A stretch of 64,000 bases of DNA from Devosia psychrophila (lineage in GTDB: Bacteria; Pseudomonadota; Alphaproteobacteria; Rhizobiales; Devosiaceae), in NCBI RefSeq assembly GCF_000971275.1, contig NZ_LAPV01000086.1, positions 36,725 through 100,724 of the forward strand. Reading direction: 5' to 3'. A program made the translations under genes and the position numbers. Within the stretch, counting starts at the first letter, position 1, and every line of letters starts with the position of its first letter. The notes below the pieces were generated by a model. The model worked only from the letters and a program-made list of their open reading frames with translations, did no database searches and was not told the DNA's origin. Positions 53,772 through 63,497 of this stretch are shown here, piece by piece.

Positions 53772-54297
53772 AGCTCTTGAGGTGGTCGAGGCTCTTGACC
53801 ACCGCCACGGTGAGTTTTTCGACGCTGTCGGTCACCGGCAGTATAAGGACATTTTCGATTTCCGGATCGGGCACTTCCAAAGTGGCGAACTGGCTGTTGA
53901 GCAGGCTGGTCGGCATGTATTCATGCTGCCGCTTTGCCATGCGAGCAGCGATGACGTCCTTGCTGCCCTGAAGATAGACAAAGAGTATCGGCTCGCCGGC
54001 CTTTTGGACCAGGAACTCCCGATAGGCACACTTTAGCGCAGAGCAAGCTCCAACGGCGGCGTCCTTCTTTTCTGCGGCCCCGTGCAGCGCCGTGGCAAGC
54101 TTCTCGAGCCAGGGCCAACGGTCCTCGTCAGTCAACGGAATGCCGGCGCGCATCTTTTCGACATTGGCCTCGGGGTGGTAGCCATCACCATCAAGGAAAG
54201 CGACGTGCAGGCGGCGCGCGATGGACTGACCGACCGTGGATTTGCCGGATGAGCTGACGCCCATGACGATGATGATGCGGGATGGGGTCAGGGGCAT
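53755..54297 (-). CDS. gntK: Gluconokinase
   Basis: A 180-residue P-loop kinase phosphorylating D-gluconate to 6-phosphogluconate. Walker A is GVSSSGKST (residues 13-21); FLDGDGYHPEANVEKM and GIPLTDEDRWPWLEKL are the substrate-loop motifs of bacterial gluconokinases. It lies 9 bases downstream of the dehydrogenase gene idnO-like, on the same message, and the 6-phosphogluconate it makes is the substrate of gnd, encoded just beyond. Confidence 0.95.
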   Translation of the reverse strand: MPLTPSRIIIVMGVSSSGKSTVGQSIARRLHVAFLDGDGYHPEANVEKMRAGIPLTDEDRWPWLEKLATALHGAAEKKDAAVGACSALKCAYREFLVQKAGEPILFVYLQGSKDVIAARMAKRQHEYMPTSLLNSQFATLEVPDPEIENVLILPVTDSVEKLTVAVVKSLDHLKSFKRWQ

Positions 54298-54306
54298 CGG
54301 CTGCTC

Positions 54307-55077
<771 letters not shown>

Positions 55078-55274
55078 GGGCGGTCTCCGCTTTGCCCGGA
55101 CCCTATGCAGCTGAGCCTGCCGAGACAAGACGTTCTGCCATACAAGAGGGTGATTTCGGCCAAAATTTCCCCGAATCCGACTTCCGTATGTTGCCGGTTT
55201 GTGGTCAGTTCGCCGCCGCGAGCCATGCGCTACGGGCATGGACAGGACGAAGAAGTTCCCGGAAGGACGTTTGC

Positions 55275-56693
55275 ATGTCGACAGCGGATATTGGCCTGAT
55301 CGGCCTGGCGGTGATGGGCTCAAATCTGGCCCTGAATATTGCCGAAAAAGGCTACACCATTGCCGTCCACAACCGCACCGCGTCCAAAATCGACGACTTC
55401 GTAGTCACTGCCAAGCAGCAGGGTCTCGACGGCAAGGTGATCCCCAAGGCTGACCTGGCCGACTTCATCCTGACCATCAAGCGCCCGCGCTCGATCATCA
55501 TCATGGTCAAGGCTGGCAAGCCGGTTGATGAAATGATCGAGCAGTTGCTGCCGCATCTGGAGCAGGGCGACGCCATCATCGAATGCGGCAATTCGCTGTT
55601 CACCGATACGCAGCGCCGCTTCGACTATCTCAAGCCCAAGGGCATCGGCTATCTCGGCGTCGGTGTTTCCGGCGGTGAAGAAGGCGCGCGCCACGGCCCG
55701 TCGATCATGGTCGGCGGTTCCAAGGAACAGTGGCACAATGCCGAGCCTGTGCTGACCGCAATCGCGGCCAAGTTCAACGGCGAGAGCTGCTGCGCCTATC
55801 TGGGCGAGGGCGGCGCTGGCCACTTCGTCAAGACCATTCATAACGGCATCGAATATGGCGACATGCAGATGATCGCCGAGGTCTATGGCGTGATGCGCGA
55901 CGGGCTGGGTATGAACCCGAGCCAGTGCGCCGACGTTTTCAAAGAGTGGAACAAGGGTCCGCTCAATTCCTATCTGGTTGAGATCACCGGTCATGTGCTC
56001 GCCGCCGTCGATGGCGAGACCGGCAAGCCGCTGGTCGAACTGATACTCGACAAGGCCGGCCAGAAGGGCACCGGCGTCTGGTCCGCCATCGCTGCACAGC
56101 AGATGGGCGTACCGGCTACCGCCATCGAAGGCGCCGTTGCGGCTCGTTCGATCTCATCGCGCAAGGAAGAGCGCGTGGCGGCCGAGGCCATTTATGGCAA
56201 GCCGAACCGCGCCAAGACAGACGTGACCCTGGCAGACCTCGAGAAGGCGCTGCTGGCTGGCAAGATCGTCAGCTATGCGCAGGGCTTTGCGGTGATCGCC
56301 AAGGCGTCGGAAGAGAACGGTTGGGCATTGCCACTGGCAACCATTGCCAAGATCTGGCGCGCCGGCTGCATTATCCGCTCGCGTTTCCTCGACCAGATGG
56401 CCTCGGCCTATGCCAAGGGCGGCAATGTGAACCTGCTGGTGGTGCCGGACTTCGTGACGCTGATGAAGGATAGCCATCCGTCGCTGCGCAAGGTGGTGGC
56501 CGCGGCGGCACAGGGCGAATTTCCGATGATCTGCCTGTCGGCTGCGCTGAGCTATTTCGACAGCTACCGCCAGGCCCAGGGCACGGCGAACCTGACCCAG
56601 GGCCAGCGCGACTTCTTTGGCGCCCATGGCTTCGAGATCGTCGGCCGCGGCGCAGATTTGCACGGCACCTGGCCGAGCACGCTGGGCAAGTAA
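55275..56693 (+). CDS. gnd: 6-phosphogluconate dehydrogenase, decarboxylating
   Basis: A 472-residue NADP-dependent enzyme making ribulose-5-phosphate and CO2. The start DIGLIGLAVMGSNLALNIAE holds the dinucleotide motif, GVSGGEEGARHGPSIMVGG is the substrate site and GGAGHFVKTIHNGIEYGDMQ holds the catalytic Lys and Asn. The C-terminal domain (after about 300) with the late FFGAHGFEIVGR is complete. ATG at 55275 with GGAAGGA; the longer frame upstream is not homologous. Confidence 0.98.
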   Translation: MSTADIGLIGLAVMGSNLALNIAEKGYTIAVHNRTASKIDDFVVTAKQQGLDGKVIPKADLADFILTIKRPRSIIIMVKAGKPVDEMIEQLLPHLEQGDAIIECGNSLFTDTQRRFDYLKPKGIGYLGVGVSGGEEGARHGPSIMVGGSKEQWHNAEPVLTAIAAKFNGESCCAYLGEGGAGHFVKTIHNGIEYGDMQMIAEVYGVMRDGLGMNPSQCADVFKEWNKGPLNSYLVEITGHVLAAVDGETGKPLVELILDKAGQKGTGVWSAIAAQQMGVPATAIEGAVAARSISSRKEERVAAEAIYGKPNRAKTDVTLADLEKALLAGKIVSYAQGFAVIAKASEENGWALPLATIAKIWRAGCIIRSRFLDQMASAYAKGGNVNLLVVPDFVTLMKDSHPSLRKVVAAAAQGEFPMICLSAALSYFDSYRQAQGTANLTQGQRDFFGAHGFEIVGRGADLHGTWPSTLGK

Positions 56694-56710
56694 AGCCCTC
56701 GAGAAGTTGA

Positions 56711-56736
56711 AAGCCCCGCTTCGGCGGGGCTTTTTT
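56711..56736. terminator. gnd intrinsic terminator
   Basis: AAGCCCCGC-TTCG-GCGGGGCTT followed by six T residues, 17 bases after gnd; in reverse it also serves the convergent GNAT gene. Confidence 0.93.
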
Positions 56737-56748
56737 GTTTTCAGGAGT

Positions 56749-57243
56749 TCAGACTAGCGATCGGAACATCACATAGCTGTCCACATAGCCGTGGGCCGGG
56801 TGGTTGAAGGCCCGGGGCAGGGTGCCGATGATGTCGAAGCCGAGGCGCCGCCAAAGGGCGACGGCGCGGGTATTGGTCGAGACGACGTGGTTGAACTGCA
56901 TGGCGCGAAAACCGCGTTCCCTGGCGCGGACCAGCGAGTGTTCGCACATGGCGCGGGCGATGCCTTTTCCTTGGGCGGCAGGGGCGGTCATGTAGCCGCA
57001 ATTGGCGACGTGGGCACCGTCGCCTTGCTGGTTTGCCATCAGATAATAGGTGCCGAGGATAATGTCATCCTGCTCGGCTACATAGACCTCGTGCGCTAGG
57101 CTGAACCAGTAGGCTTTCAAGCCTGCGGCATCGAGATCATTGGCAACGGCGTAGGTCTCACCAGCCGCCAGGATTGGGGCGACGATGGCTAGAACGGCCG
57201 GAACGTCAGCCTCAGCGGCGGGGCGGATTATTGTCTGGGTCAT
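56749..57243 (-). CDS. GNAT N-acetyltransferase
   Basis: A 164-residue protein with IRPAAEADVPAVLAIVAPIL at the start and the acetyl-CoA loop in TAPAAQGKGIARAMCEHSLV, then FNHVVSTNTRAVALWRRLGF, close to the phosphinothricin/L-amino-acid acetyltransferase pattern. It overlaps the upstream MFS gene by 32 bases on the same strand and is probably co-transcribed with it. Substrate unknown. Confidence 0.9.
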   Translation of the reverse strand: MTQTIIRPAAEADVPAVLAIVAPILAAGETYAVANDLDAAGLKAYWFSLAHEVYVAEQDDIILGTYYLMANQQGDGAHVANCGYMTAPAAQGKGIARAMCEHSLVRARERGFRAMQFNHVVSTNTRAVALWRRLGFDIIGTLPRAFNHPAHGYVDSYVMFRSLV

Positions 57244-58546
57244 CTTCGATCGGCGCGACGCGCAATTGTCCGGGCTGTGGGGTTTCGGGCACGTGCGGGT
57301 GGTTTGCGACGCTGGGCCGGCGACCGAGCTCGAACCGCCAGGCAGCAAAGCCGAAGACGATCAACGAGACGACCACCGCGATGCAGCAGGCGACGAATGG
57401 CGCACCTGGGAAGTAATGTTCAGAGTCCGGAGCGCTGGTATAATAAGAAAAAATCTGCGTGGCGGCCAGCGGGCCGATGATTGTCGCCAAAGAACTGGCA
57501 GCGTTGACGGCGCCTTGCAATTCGCCTTGGCTGTTATCAGGTACCTGCCGCGATAGCACGCCATTGATGGCGGGAGGGGCGAGGCCGCTCACAGTGCCGA
57601 CGGCGATGAACAGGTAAAGCTGGTAAACATCGGCTGAGAAGGCAATGCCGGCAAAGGCTGTCGCCGCTGCCAGCAAGCCGAAGATGCCCACTGCTGGCTC
57701 CCCGATTCCCTTGGAAAGGGGCGCGGCTAGCACCGCCTGGCTAAAGGCGAAACCGACTCCGAAAGCGCCCAGCGTGCGGCCAATAGAAGAGGAGGTGAAG
57801 TTGAATACCTCCACCGTGAAATAGCTGAAAATGGTCGGCAGCGCCTGCGTCGCCAGTTGCAGGAAGAACAGCACCGCGAGCAGCCAGACCACCGCCGGAT
57901 ATTTGCGCAGGGCGGCGACGGCGCCGAAAGGGTTGGCGCGGCGGATGTCGAACTTGCGGCGCGACGTCTTGGGCAGGCTTTCGGGCAGCACCAACAAACC
58001 AAACAGGAAATTGGCGAAGGCAAGCGCGGCTGCGGCAAAAAACGGAACGCGGGGCCCCAGCTCGCCGAGTTCGCCGCCGATGACGGGACCGATAATGAAG
58101 CCCAGGCCGAACGCGGCGCCGATCAGGCCGAAGCGGTGCGTGCGCTTATGGGGAGGGGTGATATCGGCCATATAGGCGGTGGCGGTGGCCAGCGCGGCTC
58201 CGGCGATACCGGCGATGATGCGGCCGATGAACAGGTACCAGACGAAGGGCGCGATCGACATCATCAGGTAGTCGAAGGTGAGGCCGAGCAGGGAGGCTAG
58301 GAGGATGGGGCGGCGGCCGTAGCGATCGGACAGGTTGCCCAACACGGGTGAAAAAACGAACTGCATGAAGGCGTAAGCGAAGACCAGGTAGCCACCGATC
58401 ACGGCCGCGTTGCCGACGCTGTCGCCAGTCAGGTCTTCCAGCAGCTCGGGCAAAACCGGCACGATGATGCCGACACCGATCATATCCAGCAGGATCGTCA
58501 CCAGAATGCAGGTGAGGGTCAGGCGTGAGCGGGTCGCTGATTGCAT
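57212..58546 (-). CDS. MFS transporter, TetA/TCR-like
   Basis: A 444-residue, 12-segment drug antiporter-type protein. Motif A is SPVLGNLSDRYGRRPILLAS, and IIVPVLPELLEDLTG with GRIIAGIAGAALATATAYMA match the TCR/Tet group that includes TetA. The C-terminal tail (EDDPDNNPPRR) is an extra, soluble end. Chromosomal relatives are widespread and need not confer tetracycline resistance. ATG at 58546. Confidence 0.9.
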   Translation of the reverse strand: MQSATRSRLTLTCILVTILLDMIGVGIIVPVLPELLEDLTGDSVGNAAVIGGYLVFAYAFMQFVFSPVLGNLSDRYGRRPILLASLLGLTFDYLMMSIAPFVWYLFIGRIIAGIAGAALATATAYMADITPPHKRTHRFGLIGAAFGLGFIIGPVIGGELGELGPRVPFFAAAALAFANFLFGLLVLPESLPKTSRRKFDIRRANPFGAVAALRKYPAVVWLLAVLFFLQLATQALPTIFSYFTVEVFNFTSSSIGRTLGAFGVGFAFSQAVLAAPLSKGIGEPAVGIFGLLAAATAFAGIAFSADVYQLYLFIAVGTVSGLAPPAINGVLSRQVPDNSQGELQGAVNAASSLATIIGPLAATQIFSYYTSAPDSEHYFPGAPFVACCIAVVVSLIVFGFAAWRFELGRRPSVANHPHVPETPQPGQLRVAPIEDDPDNNPPRR

Positions 58547-58661
58547 ACTGGTTTGCGCTAACCTTCTTTGAATCGGCGGGCCTCGGCGTGTCGCGCAGTT
58601 GACACAGCCGAGGCTTTTAACGCAAGGCCGAAGGGGCTAGCAAAGTTCCATCGGCGCTGCG

Positions 58662-59858
58662 TCACTGTGGCTCTTTCGCGCTCGGTGCAGACTGGACTTC
58701 GTGGCTGTAAAGCCAGGCCAGGCGGCGCAGATGGCCGCGGCTACCTTGCAGGCGGATGCCTAAGTCGCGGGCCATGTTAAAAGGCCAGCTCATATGGAAA
58801 ATTCGGCCATTTGCGGCGGAGATACCGGCGACACGGGCGACGCGTTTCTGGCGCGCTTGCTGGTATTTTTCGAAGGCGATTTCGGCGCTGGTTTCGCTAA
58901 TCAGCAAGGGGGCCAGGACACCAGCATCCTCGATGCCCATGGCTGCGCCCTGGGCCTGGAATGGAACCATCGCGTGGGCGGCGTCGCCCAGAATACCGAT
59001 GTTTCCGGCGTGCCAATTGGGGGTTCGGACGGTGTAGAGCGGCCAGGGTGTCCAGGTGTTTCCGGCTGCGGTCAGCAGCACGTCGACGCGAGGGCTGGGG
59101 CGGAAGGACTTGGGCAATTTTGGTCGATTACCGAGTTTACTGCTGCTCTGTTTCACCTGGGCGAACAGCGCGAGATTGACTTGGCGGCGATGCGGTAGGG
59201 GGTAGCAGACAATGTGATAGTTGGGACCGAACAGGACCGAAACCTTATCGAGCGCAATTTGTCCGGCGACTGAATCAAACGGCACAAGTGCCCGCCAGGC
59301 CACACGATTTCCGTATTGGGCCGCCGAGCCGTCGAGCAGTTTGACGCGGGTTTGGGAGTGGACGCCATCAGCACCGATGAAGGCCAAGCCGCGGCCAGTG
59401 CGGCTCTGGCCGTTGGCTTCGTCGATGGAAACGGTGACGCCGCGGGCATGGGAGACGACGTCCCAACTGCGGACGTCGAACAGGATGTCGATGTTAGCGA
59501 AGCGGCGGCAGGCCTTGTAGAGGACGTCGGCCAGGTCGGCCCGGTGCATCACTGCGTAGGGGGCGCCAAAGGCGTGCCGCATGGTGGCGCCTAGCTCCAT
59601 TGTGACCAATGGCTTGGGCGCGCGGTAGGGGTAGATGTCGATGCCGGCGGGCTCGAGGCTGCGGGCGGTGAGCGCTTCGTCGAGGCCGAGATTGTTCAGT
59701 ATTTTCCGGGCGTTAGGGCTGATTTGCAAGCCGGCGCCGAATTCGGAAATGGTGGCGCTGCGCTCGAGGACCACCACCGTCGCGCCGAATTTTGCCAAAG
59801 CCAAAGCCAGCGTCAGCCCGGAGACTCCGGCGCCGGCGACGTAGAACGTGCCCGTCAT
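58662..59858 (-). CDS. FAD-dependent monooxygenase (salicylate-hydroxylase-like)
   Basis: A 398-residue group A flavin hydroxylase. GxGxxG motif in YVAGAGVSGLTLALALAKFG, then the E-R of VVVLERSATISEFGAGLQIS; the D-G motif is FIGADGVHSQTRVKL and the second FAD motif is NIGILGDAAHAMVPFQAQGA. It resembles FAD_binding_3 enzymes annotated as salicylate hydroxylases; the true aromatic substrate is unknown. It lies 9 bases downstream of the small zinc-finger gene, so the two are probably co-transcribed. Confidence 0.92.
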   Translation of the reverse strand: MTGTFYVAGAGVSGLTLALALAKFGATVVVLERSATISEFGAGLQISPNARKILNNLGLDEALTARSLEPAGIDIYPYRAPKPLVTMELGATMRHAFGAPYAVMHRADLADVLYKACRRFANIDILFDVRSWDVVSHARGVTVSIDEANGQSRTGRGLAFIGADGVHSQTRVKLLDGSAAQYGNRVAWRALVPFDSVAGQIALDKVSVLFGPNYHIVCYPLPHRRQVNLALFAQVKQSSSKLGNRPKLPKSFRPSPRVDVLLTAAGNTWTPWPLYTVRTPNWHAGNIGILGDAAHAMVPFQAQGAAMGIEDAGVLAPLLISETSAEIAFEKYQQARQKRVARVAGISAANGRIFHMSWPFNMARDLGIRLQGSRGHLRRLAWLYSHEVQSAPSAKEPQ

Positions 59859-59867
59859 GGGCCGAAC

Positions 59868-60107
59868 TCAGGCGGCCTGGAAGATGGCTGATACGGGGTT
59901 GGCCGAGCCTTCGGCAAGACGTGAATTGAACATGTAATGCGTTGAACAATAGGGACAAACGATTTCGCTGTCCTTGCCCATGTCGAGATAGATATGGGGG
60001 TGGTCAAATGGGGGCAGGGCGCCGACGCACTGAAATTCCTTGGAGCCGACCTCGATCTGGCGAAGCCCCTCGGTGTTATGGAAATGGGGCGTTGTGCCGT
60101 GTGCCAT
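59868..60107 (-). CDS. Zinc-finger domain protein (zf-CHCC type)
   Basis: A 79-residue protein with the C-x8-H...C-P-Y-C zinc pattern: QCVGALPPFDHPHIYLDM and IVCPYCSTHYMF. The same domain is found in the mitochondrial complex I subunit NDUFS6, and alphaproteobacteria keep a stand-alone version. ATG at 60107 gives the usual length; 13 in-frame codons upstream are less likely. Confidence 0.88.
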   Translation of the reverse strand: MAHGTTPHFHNTEGLRQIEVGSKEFQCVGALPPFDHPHIYLDMGKDSEIVCPYCSTHYMFNSRLAEGSANPVSAIFQAA

Positions 60108-60208
60108 GACGATAAACCTGTTTGATTTGGCCGGACCATATGCCAAGGACGGGGCGAAAGAAAGGGTTCACACCCTATTCGCCAAAGGGTCGCATCGGAC
60201 CGCTTTGG

Positions 60209-60225
60209 GTTAGCATTATGCTAAC
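60209..60225. promoter_or_regulatory. Perfect 17-base palindrome at the hydrolase start
   Basis: GTTAGCAT-T-ATGCTAAC, two 8-base arms about one central base, covering the ATG at 60218. This is the form of a repressor operator and suggests either that translation begins later (TTG 60260) or that the site controls the message directly. Confidence 0.6.
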
Positions 60226-61015
60226 GTTGAGGTCGCATTTCAGTAGCAGGATTGCAGCATTGCCCCAGTTTGTCTCCGACGGTTTGAGGCTGGCTTATGA
60301 GTCGGCAGGCGAGGGATTGCCGGTGCTTTGCATCCATGGCTTTGCCTCGAGCGGCAAGGTCAACTGGATCGACACCGGCTGGGTCGAGACTCTGACCGGG
60401 GCCGGCTATCGCGCCATCACGCTGGACAATCGCGGGCATGGTAATTCCGACAAGCCCTATGACCCCGAGCGCTACTATCCGCATGACATGGCCAATGACG
60501 CAGTGGCGCTGCTGGATCATCTGGGAATCGAGCGCGCGGCTATTCTAGGCTATTCCATGGGCGCGCGGATAAGTGCGTTCCTGGCGTTCGAGCATGAAGA
60601 ACGGGTGGCCTGCGCAATCTTTGGCGGCATGGGGATGAACCTGATCAACGGGCTCAGCGATGGCAATGACATCATCTCGGGATTGCGGGCGCCGTCACTG
60701 GCAGAATTGATCCATCCGACGGCGCGGCAGTTCCGGATTTTTGCCGACCATACCGGCGCGGACCGCGAAGCGCTGGCAGCCTGCATGGAAACGTCGCGGC
60801 AGCCGATGGCGCGGGCTGACGTGCGGCGGATCAGTGTGCCGGTGCTGGTGGCGGTGGGCGAGGCCGACGAAATGGCGGGTTCGCCCGAGCCGCTGGCCGA
60901 GTTGCTGCCGCAGGGGGAGGCCTTCGTCATTCCCAAGCGCGACCATATGCGGGCGACGGGAGACAAGGCTTTCAAGACCGCGGCGCTGCAGTTCTTGGGC
61001 AAGACTTTTGCCTGA
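60218..61015 (+). CDS. Alpha/beta-hydrolase
   Basis: A hydrolase-fold protein of about 265 residues. The oxyanion-hole region is VLCIHGFASSGKVNWI, the nucleophile elbow is ILGYSMGARISAFLA (G-x-S-x-G with Ser), the acid is the Asp in VAVGEADEMA and the His is in PKRDHMRATGDKAF. The start is uncertain: the ATG at 60218 lies in a palindrome, while a TTG at 60260 (starting L-P-Q-F-V) has an AGGA site upstream and fits the family better. Substrate unknown. cysE follows in the same direction. Confidence 0.9.
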   Translation: MLTLRSHFSSRIAALPQFVSDGLRLAYESAGEGLPVLCIHGFASSGKVNWIDTGWVETLTGAGYRAITLDNRGHGNSDKPYDPERYYPHDMANDAVALLDHLGIERAAILGYSMGARISAFLAFEHEERVACAIFGGMGMNLINGLSDGNDIISGLRAPSLAELIHPTARQFRIFADHTGADREALAACMETSRQPMARADVRRISVPVLVAVGEADEMAGSPEPLAELLPQGEAFVIPKRDHMRATGDKAFKTAALQFLGKTFA

Positions 61016-61109
61016 CAACGGAAATCGTGAACCAAATGCCATGTCCGGGCTTTGTTTTGGAGCACCAGATGGCTTATATCGGTATCTATCGATGAAGCGG
61101 AGACGCGCC

Positions 61110-61946
61110 ATGGAAGCTAACGCCAAGACAGCAGCGGGAATCAAGACAGTCGATCCCGTATGGGAAGCTGTGCGCGCCGGGGCCAGGCAGATCGTGGCGA
61201 ACGAGTCGTCGCTGGCCAATATGGCCGTCTCGGCGATTCTCAATCACGACACGTTTGAACTGGCGCTGGCGCATCGCTTGGCGGCGCGCCTCGATCATGA
61301 CGACGTGTCGGCCGACCTGATCCGCCAGGCTTTTGCCGAGACGCTGCTGGATGCCCCCGAGATAGGCATCAATGCGCGGGTCGATCTGGCGGCAACGCTG
61401 GAGCGTGATCCTGCCTGCCACCGGGCTGTCGAGCCGTTGCTGTATTTCAAGGGCTATCAGGCGATCCAGACACATCGCTTTGCCCATGCCATGCTGAAGG
61501 CCGGGCGGCGCGACTTTGCGCTGTATCTACAGAGCCGGTCTAGCCAGGTGTTCCAGGTGGACATCAACCCGGCCGTGGTGATCGGCAAGGGCATCATGCT
61601 TGATCATGGCACGGGGCTCGTCATCGGCGAGACGGCCGTGGTGGGCGATAATGTTTCGATGCTGCAGAATGTGACGCTGGGCGGTACCGGCAAGTCGGAT
61701 CAGGACCGCCATCCCAAGATCGGCAATGGCGTGCTGATCGGCGCGGGCGCTAAGGTGTTGGGCAATATCATCATAGGCGAATGCTCGCGCATTGGCGCCG
61801 GCTCGGTCGTGCTGAAGGAAGTGCCGCCGCGCGTGACTGTGGCGGGCGTGCCGGCCAAGGTGATTGGCGAGGCGGGCTGTGCCCAGCCGGCGTTGGTTAT
61901 GGACCAGATGGTGTTGGTGTATGATTTAGCTTCACCGGCTGAGTGA
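61110..61946 (+). CDS. cysE: Serine O-acetyltransferase
   Basis: A 278-residue enzyme making O-acetylserine for cysteine synthesis. The N-terminal helical domain (DPVWEAVRAGARQIVANESS) is followed by a left-handed beta helix: PAVVIGKGIMLDHGTGLVIG, TAVVGDNVSMLQNVTLGGTG and IGNGVLIGAGAKVLGNIIIG, including the catalytic His of LDHGTG. ATG at 61110 with CGGAG eight bases upstream; an ATG at 61092 is an alternative. Confidence 0.96.
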   Translation: MEANAKTAAGIKTVDPVWEAVRAGARQIVANESSLANMAVSAILNHDTFELALAHRLAARLDHDDVSADLIRQAFAETLLDAPEIGINARVDLAATLERDPACHRAVEPLLYFKGYQAIQTHRFAHAMLKAGRRDFALYLQSRSSQVFQVDINPAVVIGKGIMLDHGTGLVIGETAVVGDNVSMLQNVTLGGTGKSDQDRHPKIGNGVLIGAGAKVLGNIIIGECSRIGAGSVVLKEVPPRVTVAGVPAKVIGEAGCAQPALVMDQMVLVYDLASPAE

Positions 61947-61962
61947 GGATGGGTTCTCGTTA

Positions 61963-62087
61963 GGGGGTACCCCCACCTAGCCTCCTCCTGATAGAGGGAG
62001 GGACAGATCCAGTTCGTTCTTCGATCTTGCCCAATACGCCGCGCGGATTCCTCCCTTTATCAGGGGGAGGTCAGGTGGGGGTACTCC
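61963..62087. repeat. Palindromic intergenic repeat (family B copy 2)
   Basis: Ends GGGGGTACCCCCACCTAG and CAGGTGGGGGTAC match the copy at 12464-12583, as do the inner GATTCCTCC and TATCAGGGGGAGG blocks. The middle differs, so the family is conserved at its arms. Non-coding, between cysE and the DUF3126 gene. Confidence 0.85.
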
Positions 62088-62203
62088 GATGCAGTCGCAA
62101 CCCGCCCAGAGTGGTTGTCACCGCTAAAATGGCACCGTTTGGGGTTGTGCGCGTTGAGCTTGTGACTAGATTGCCGGCTAACGCAAATCAGCAGGACATT
62201 GAC

Positions 62204-62422
62204 ATGAAGCAGCCCGAAATCATCAAACTGCAGAAGTTCCTGCAACAGAAATTCGGTAACAAAAACATCGACGTGCGCCCGCGCGTCAAGCTCAACGATT
62301 CCGTGGAAGTGTTCATCGGCGATGAGTCGATTGGCCTGATCCACGCGGACGACGAAGATGGCGACAAGTCGTATATCTTCAACATGTCGATCCTGGATAT
62401 CGATCTCGAAGACATCAGCTAA
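62204..62422 (+). CDS. DUF3126-family protein
   Basis: A 72-residue cytoplasmic protein, acidic at the C-terminus. IIKLQKFLQQKFGNKNIDVR and DSVEVFIGDESIGLIHADDE match the DUF3126 pattern, small alphaproteobacterial proteins of unknown function. The ATG at 62204 is used; the frame continues upstream into the repeat. A terminator follows. Confidence 0.88.
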   Translation: MKQPEIIKLQKFLQQKFGNKNIDVRPRVKLNDSVEVFIGDESIGLIHADDEDGDKSYIFNMSILDIDLEDIS

Positions 62423-62445
62423 GGCTGATTTCATTGAACAAGTTG

Positions 62446-62469
62446 TCCCCGCGAAAGCGGGGATTTTTG
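62446..62469 (+). terminator. Intrinsic terminator after the DUF3126 gene
   Basis: TCCCCGC-GAAA-GCGGGGA with a GNRA-type tetraloop, followed by five T residues. Confidence 0.92.
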
Positions 62470-62559
62470 TTTGTGGATCGGCTGGAAGAGTCGTCGATAG
62501 CACTACGACCTGGCCTCCTCTGATAGCGGGCGGTGTTCATTGGCGAGCCCCTGTGGCTC

Positions 62560-62669
62560 CCGTCACCCCATCCTCATTCCCTCCCCATTCAGGGGAGGGG
62601 GTGCTGGTTCAGTCGCCTGTGTTCATCGTCTCCCTCCCCCTGTGGGGAGGGATTGAGGGTGGGGGTGGT
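62560..62669. repeat. Palindromic intergenic repeat (family D-like)
   Basis: Outer arms CACCCCATCCTCATTCCCTCCCC and GGGGAGGGATTGAGGGTGGGGGTG are complementary with a few mismatches; inner hairpins are CTCCCC-ATTC-AGGGGAG and CCTCCCC-CTGT-GGGGAGG. Non-coding. Confidence 0.8.
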
Positions 62670-62707
62670 TTGGCCCGGATCAAGATCGAGCCAGTCCCTA
62701 CCTACAG

Positions 62708-63394
62708 TCACCAAGCCCCAATCGGCTCCAGCCAGAGTTGGATTTTGGGGTCGATCTGGCGCCACGATTGGAGCAGGGCGACGTCGAAGGTGTAGATGGC
62801 GGCGATGCCGCTTGGGAGGTAGGCGGTACGGACGCATTGCGCGGCGGCGCGGCCCGCGACCGGCTGCTGGCATTTGGCCACGAAGGGGTTGGGCGAGAGG
62901 GCGTCGTACCAGACGTTTTCGCCGGCATAACCGTCCTGGGGCTGCATTGGCTTGCCGACGAGGCCAGGGACGCCCCGGAGAGTTTCGCCGGCGAACTGGT
63001 GCAGATAGACGCGGTCAAGCAAGGTGGCGCTGCTGCGGGCGCGGCTGGGCGGCAGCAGAGTGACGTCCATGGAGACGGCGTGTTGCGCGCCATCGGGCAA
63101 AATCATGATGCGGAGGTCGATCTGGTCGGTGAAACCGCCGCGAATCTGCTCGCCATAGCGGAACCATGAGCGTGGAATGGCGAGTTCACGGCCCGAAATG
63201 GTCTGAAAAACCGGGTTAGAATCAGCCAGAGTCGGCACCGGAACGCTCTCAGCGCGGCCCAGTTCATCGATGAGATAAGCCGCTCCAACGGCCAGCAGCA
63301 AAACGAAAACCGCAATGCAAGCAAGGTTGTAGAGTAGCGATGGCCGAGCCGGGGTGGGCCGCGTCGGCGCTGAATGTGAGCCCATATCCAGCAT
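62708..63394 (-). CDS. Single-pass membrane-anchored hypothetical protein
   Basis: A 228-residue protein with an N-terminal Pro/Arg-rich cytoplasmic tail and one membrane span (LACIAVFVLLLAVGAAYLID, about residues 25-44), so the bulk should be periplasmic. The body is beta-rich with a possible disulfide pair (FVAKCQQPVAG and AAQCVRTAYL). I do not recognise the family. ATG at 63394 or 63385; neither has a strong ribosome site. Divergent from the small membrane protein at 63498. Confidence 0.72.
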   Translation of the reverse strand: MLDMGSHSAPTRPTPARPSLLYNLACIAVFVLLLAVGAAYLIDELGRAESVPVPTLADSNPVFQTISGRELAIPRSWFRYGEQIRGGFTDQIDLRIMILPDGAQHAVSMDVTLLPPSRARSSATLLDRVYLHQFAGETLRGVPGLVGKPMQPQDGYAGENVWYDALSPNPFVAKCQQPVAGRAAAQCVRTAYLPSGIAAIYTFDVALLQSWRQIDPKIQLWLEPIGAW

Positions 63395-63497
63395 TAACCA
63401 GATTCATCGAGGGGAGGTGACAGCCCATGAGGCAGTCCATATGCTTAATGAAGGGTTAATATCTGCGCGCAGCGTGGCGGACGACGGGGACGGACGC

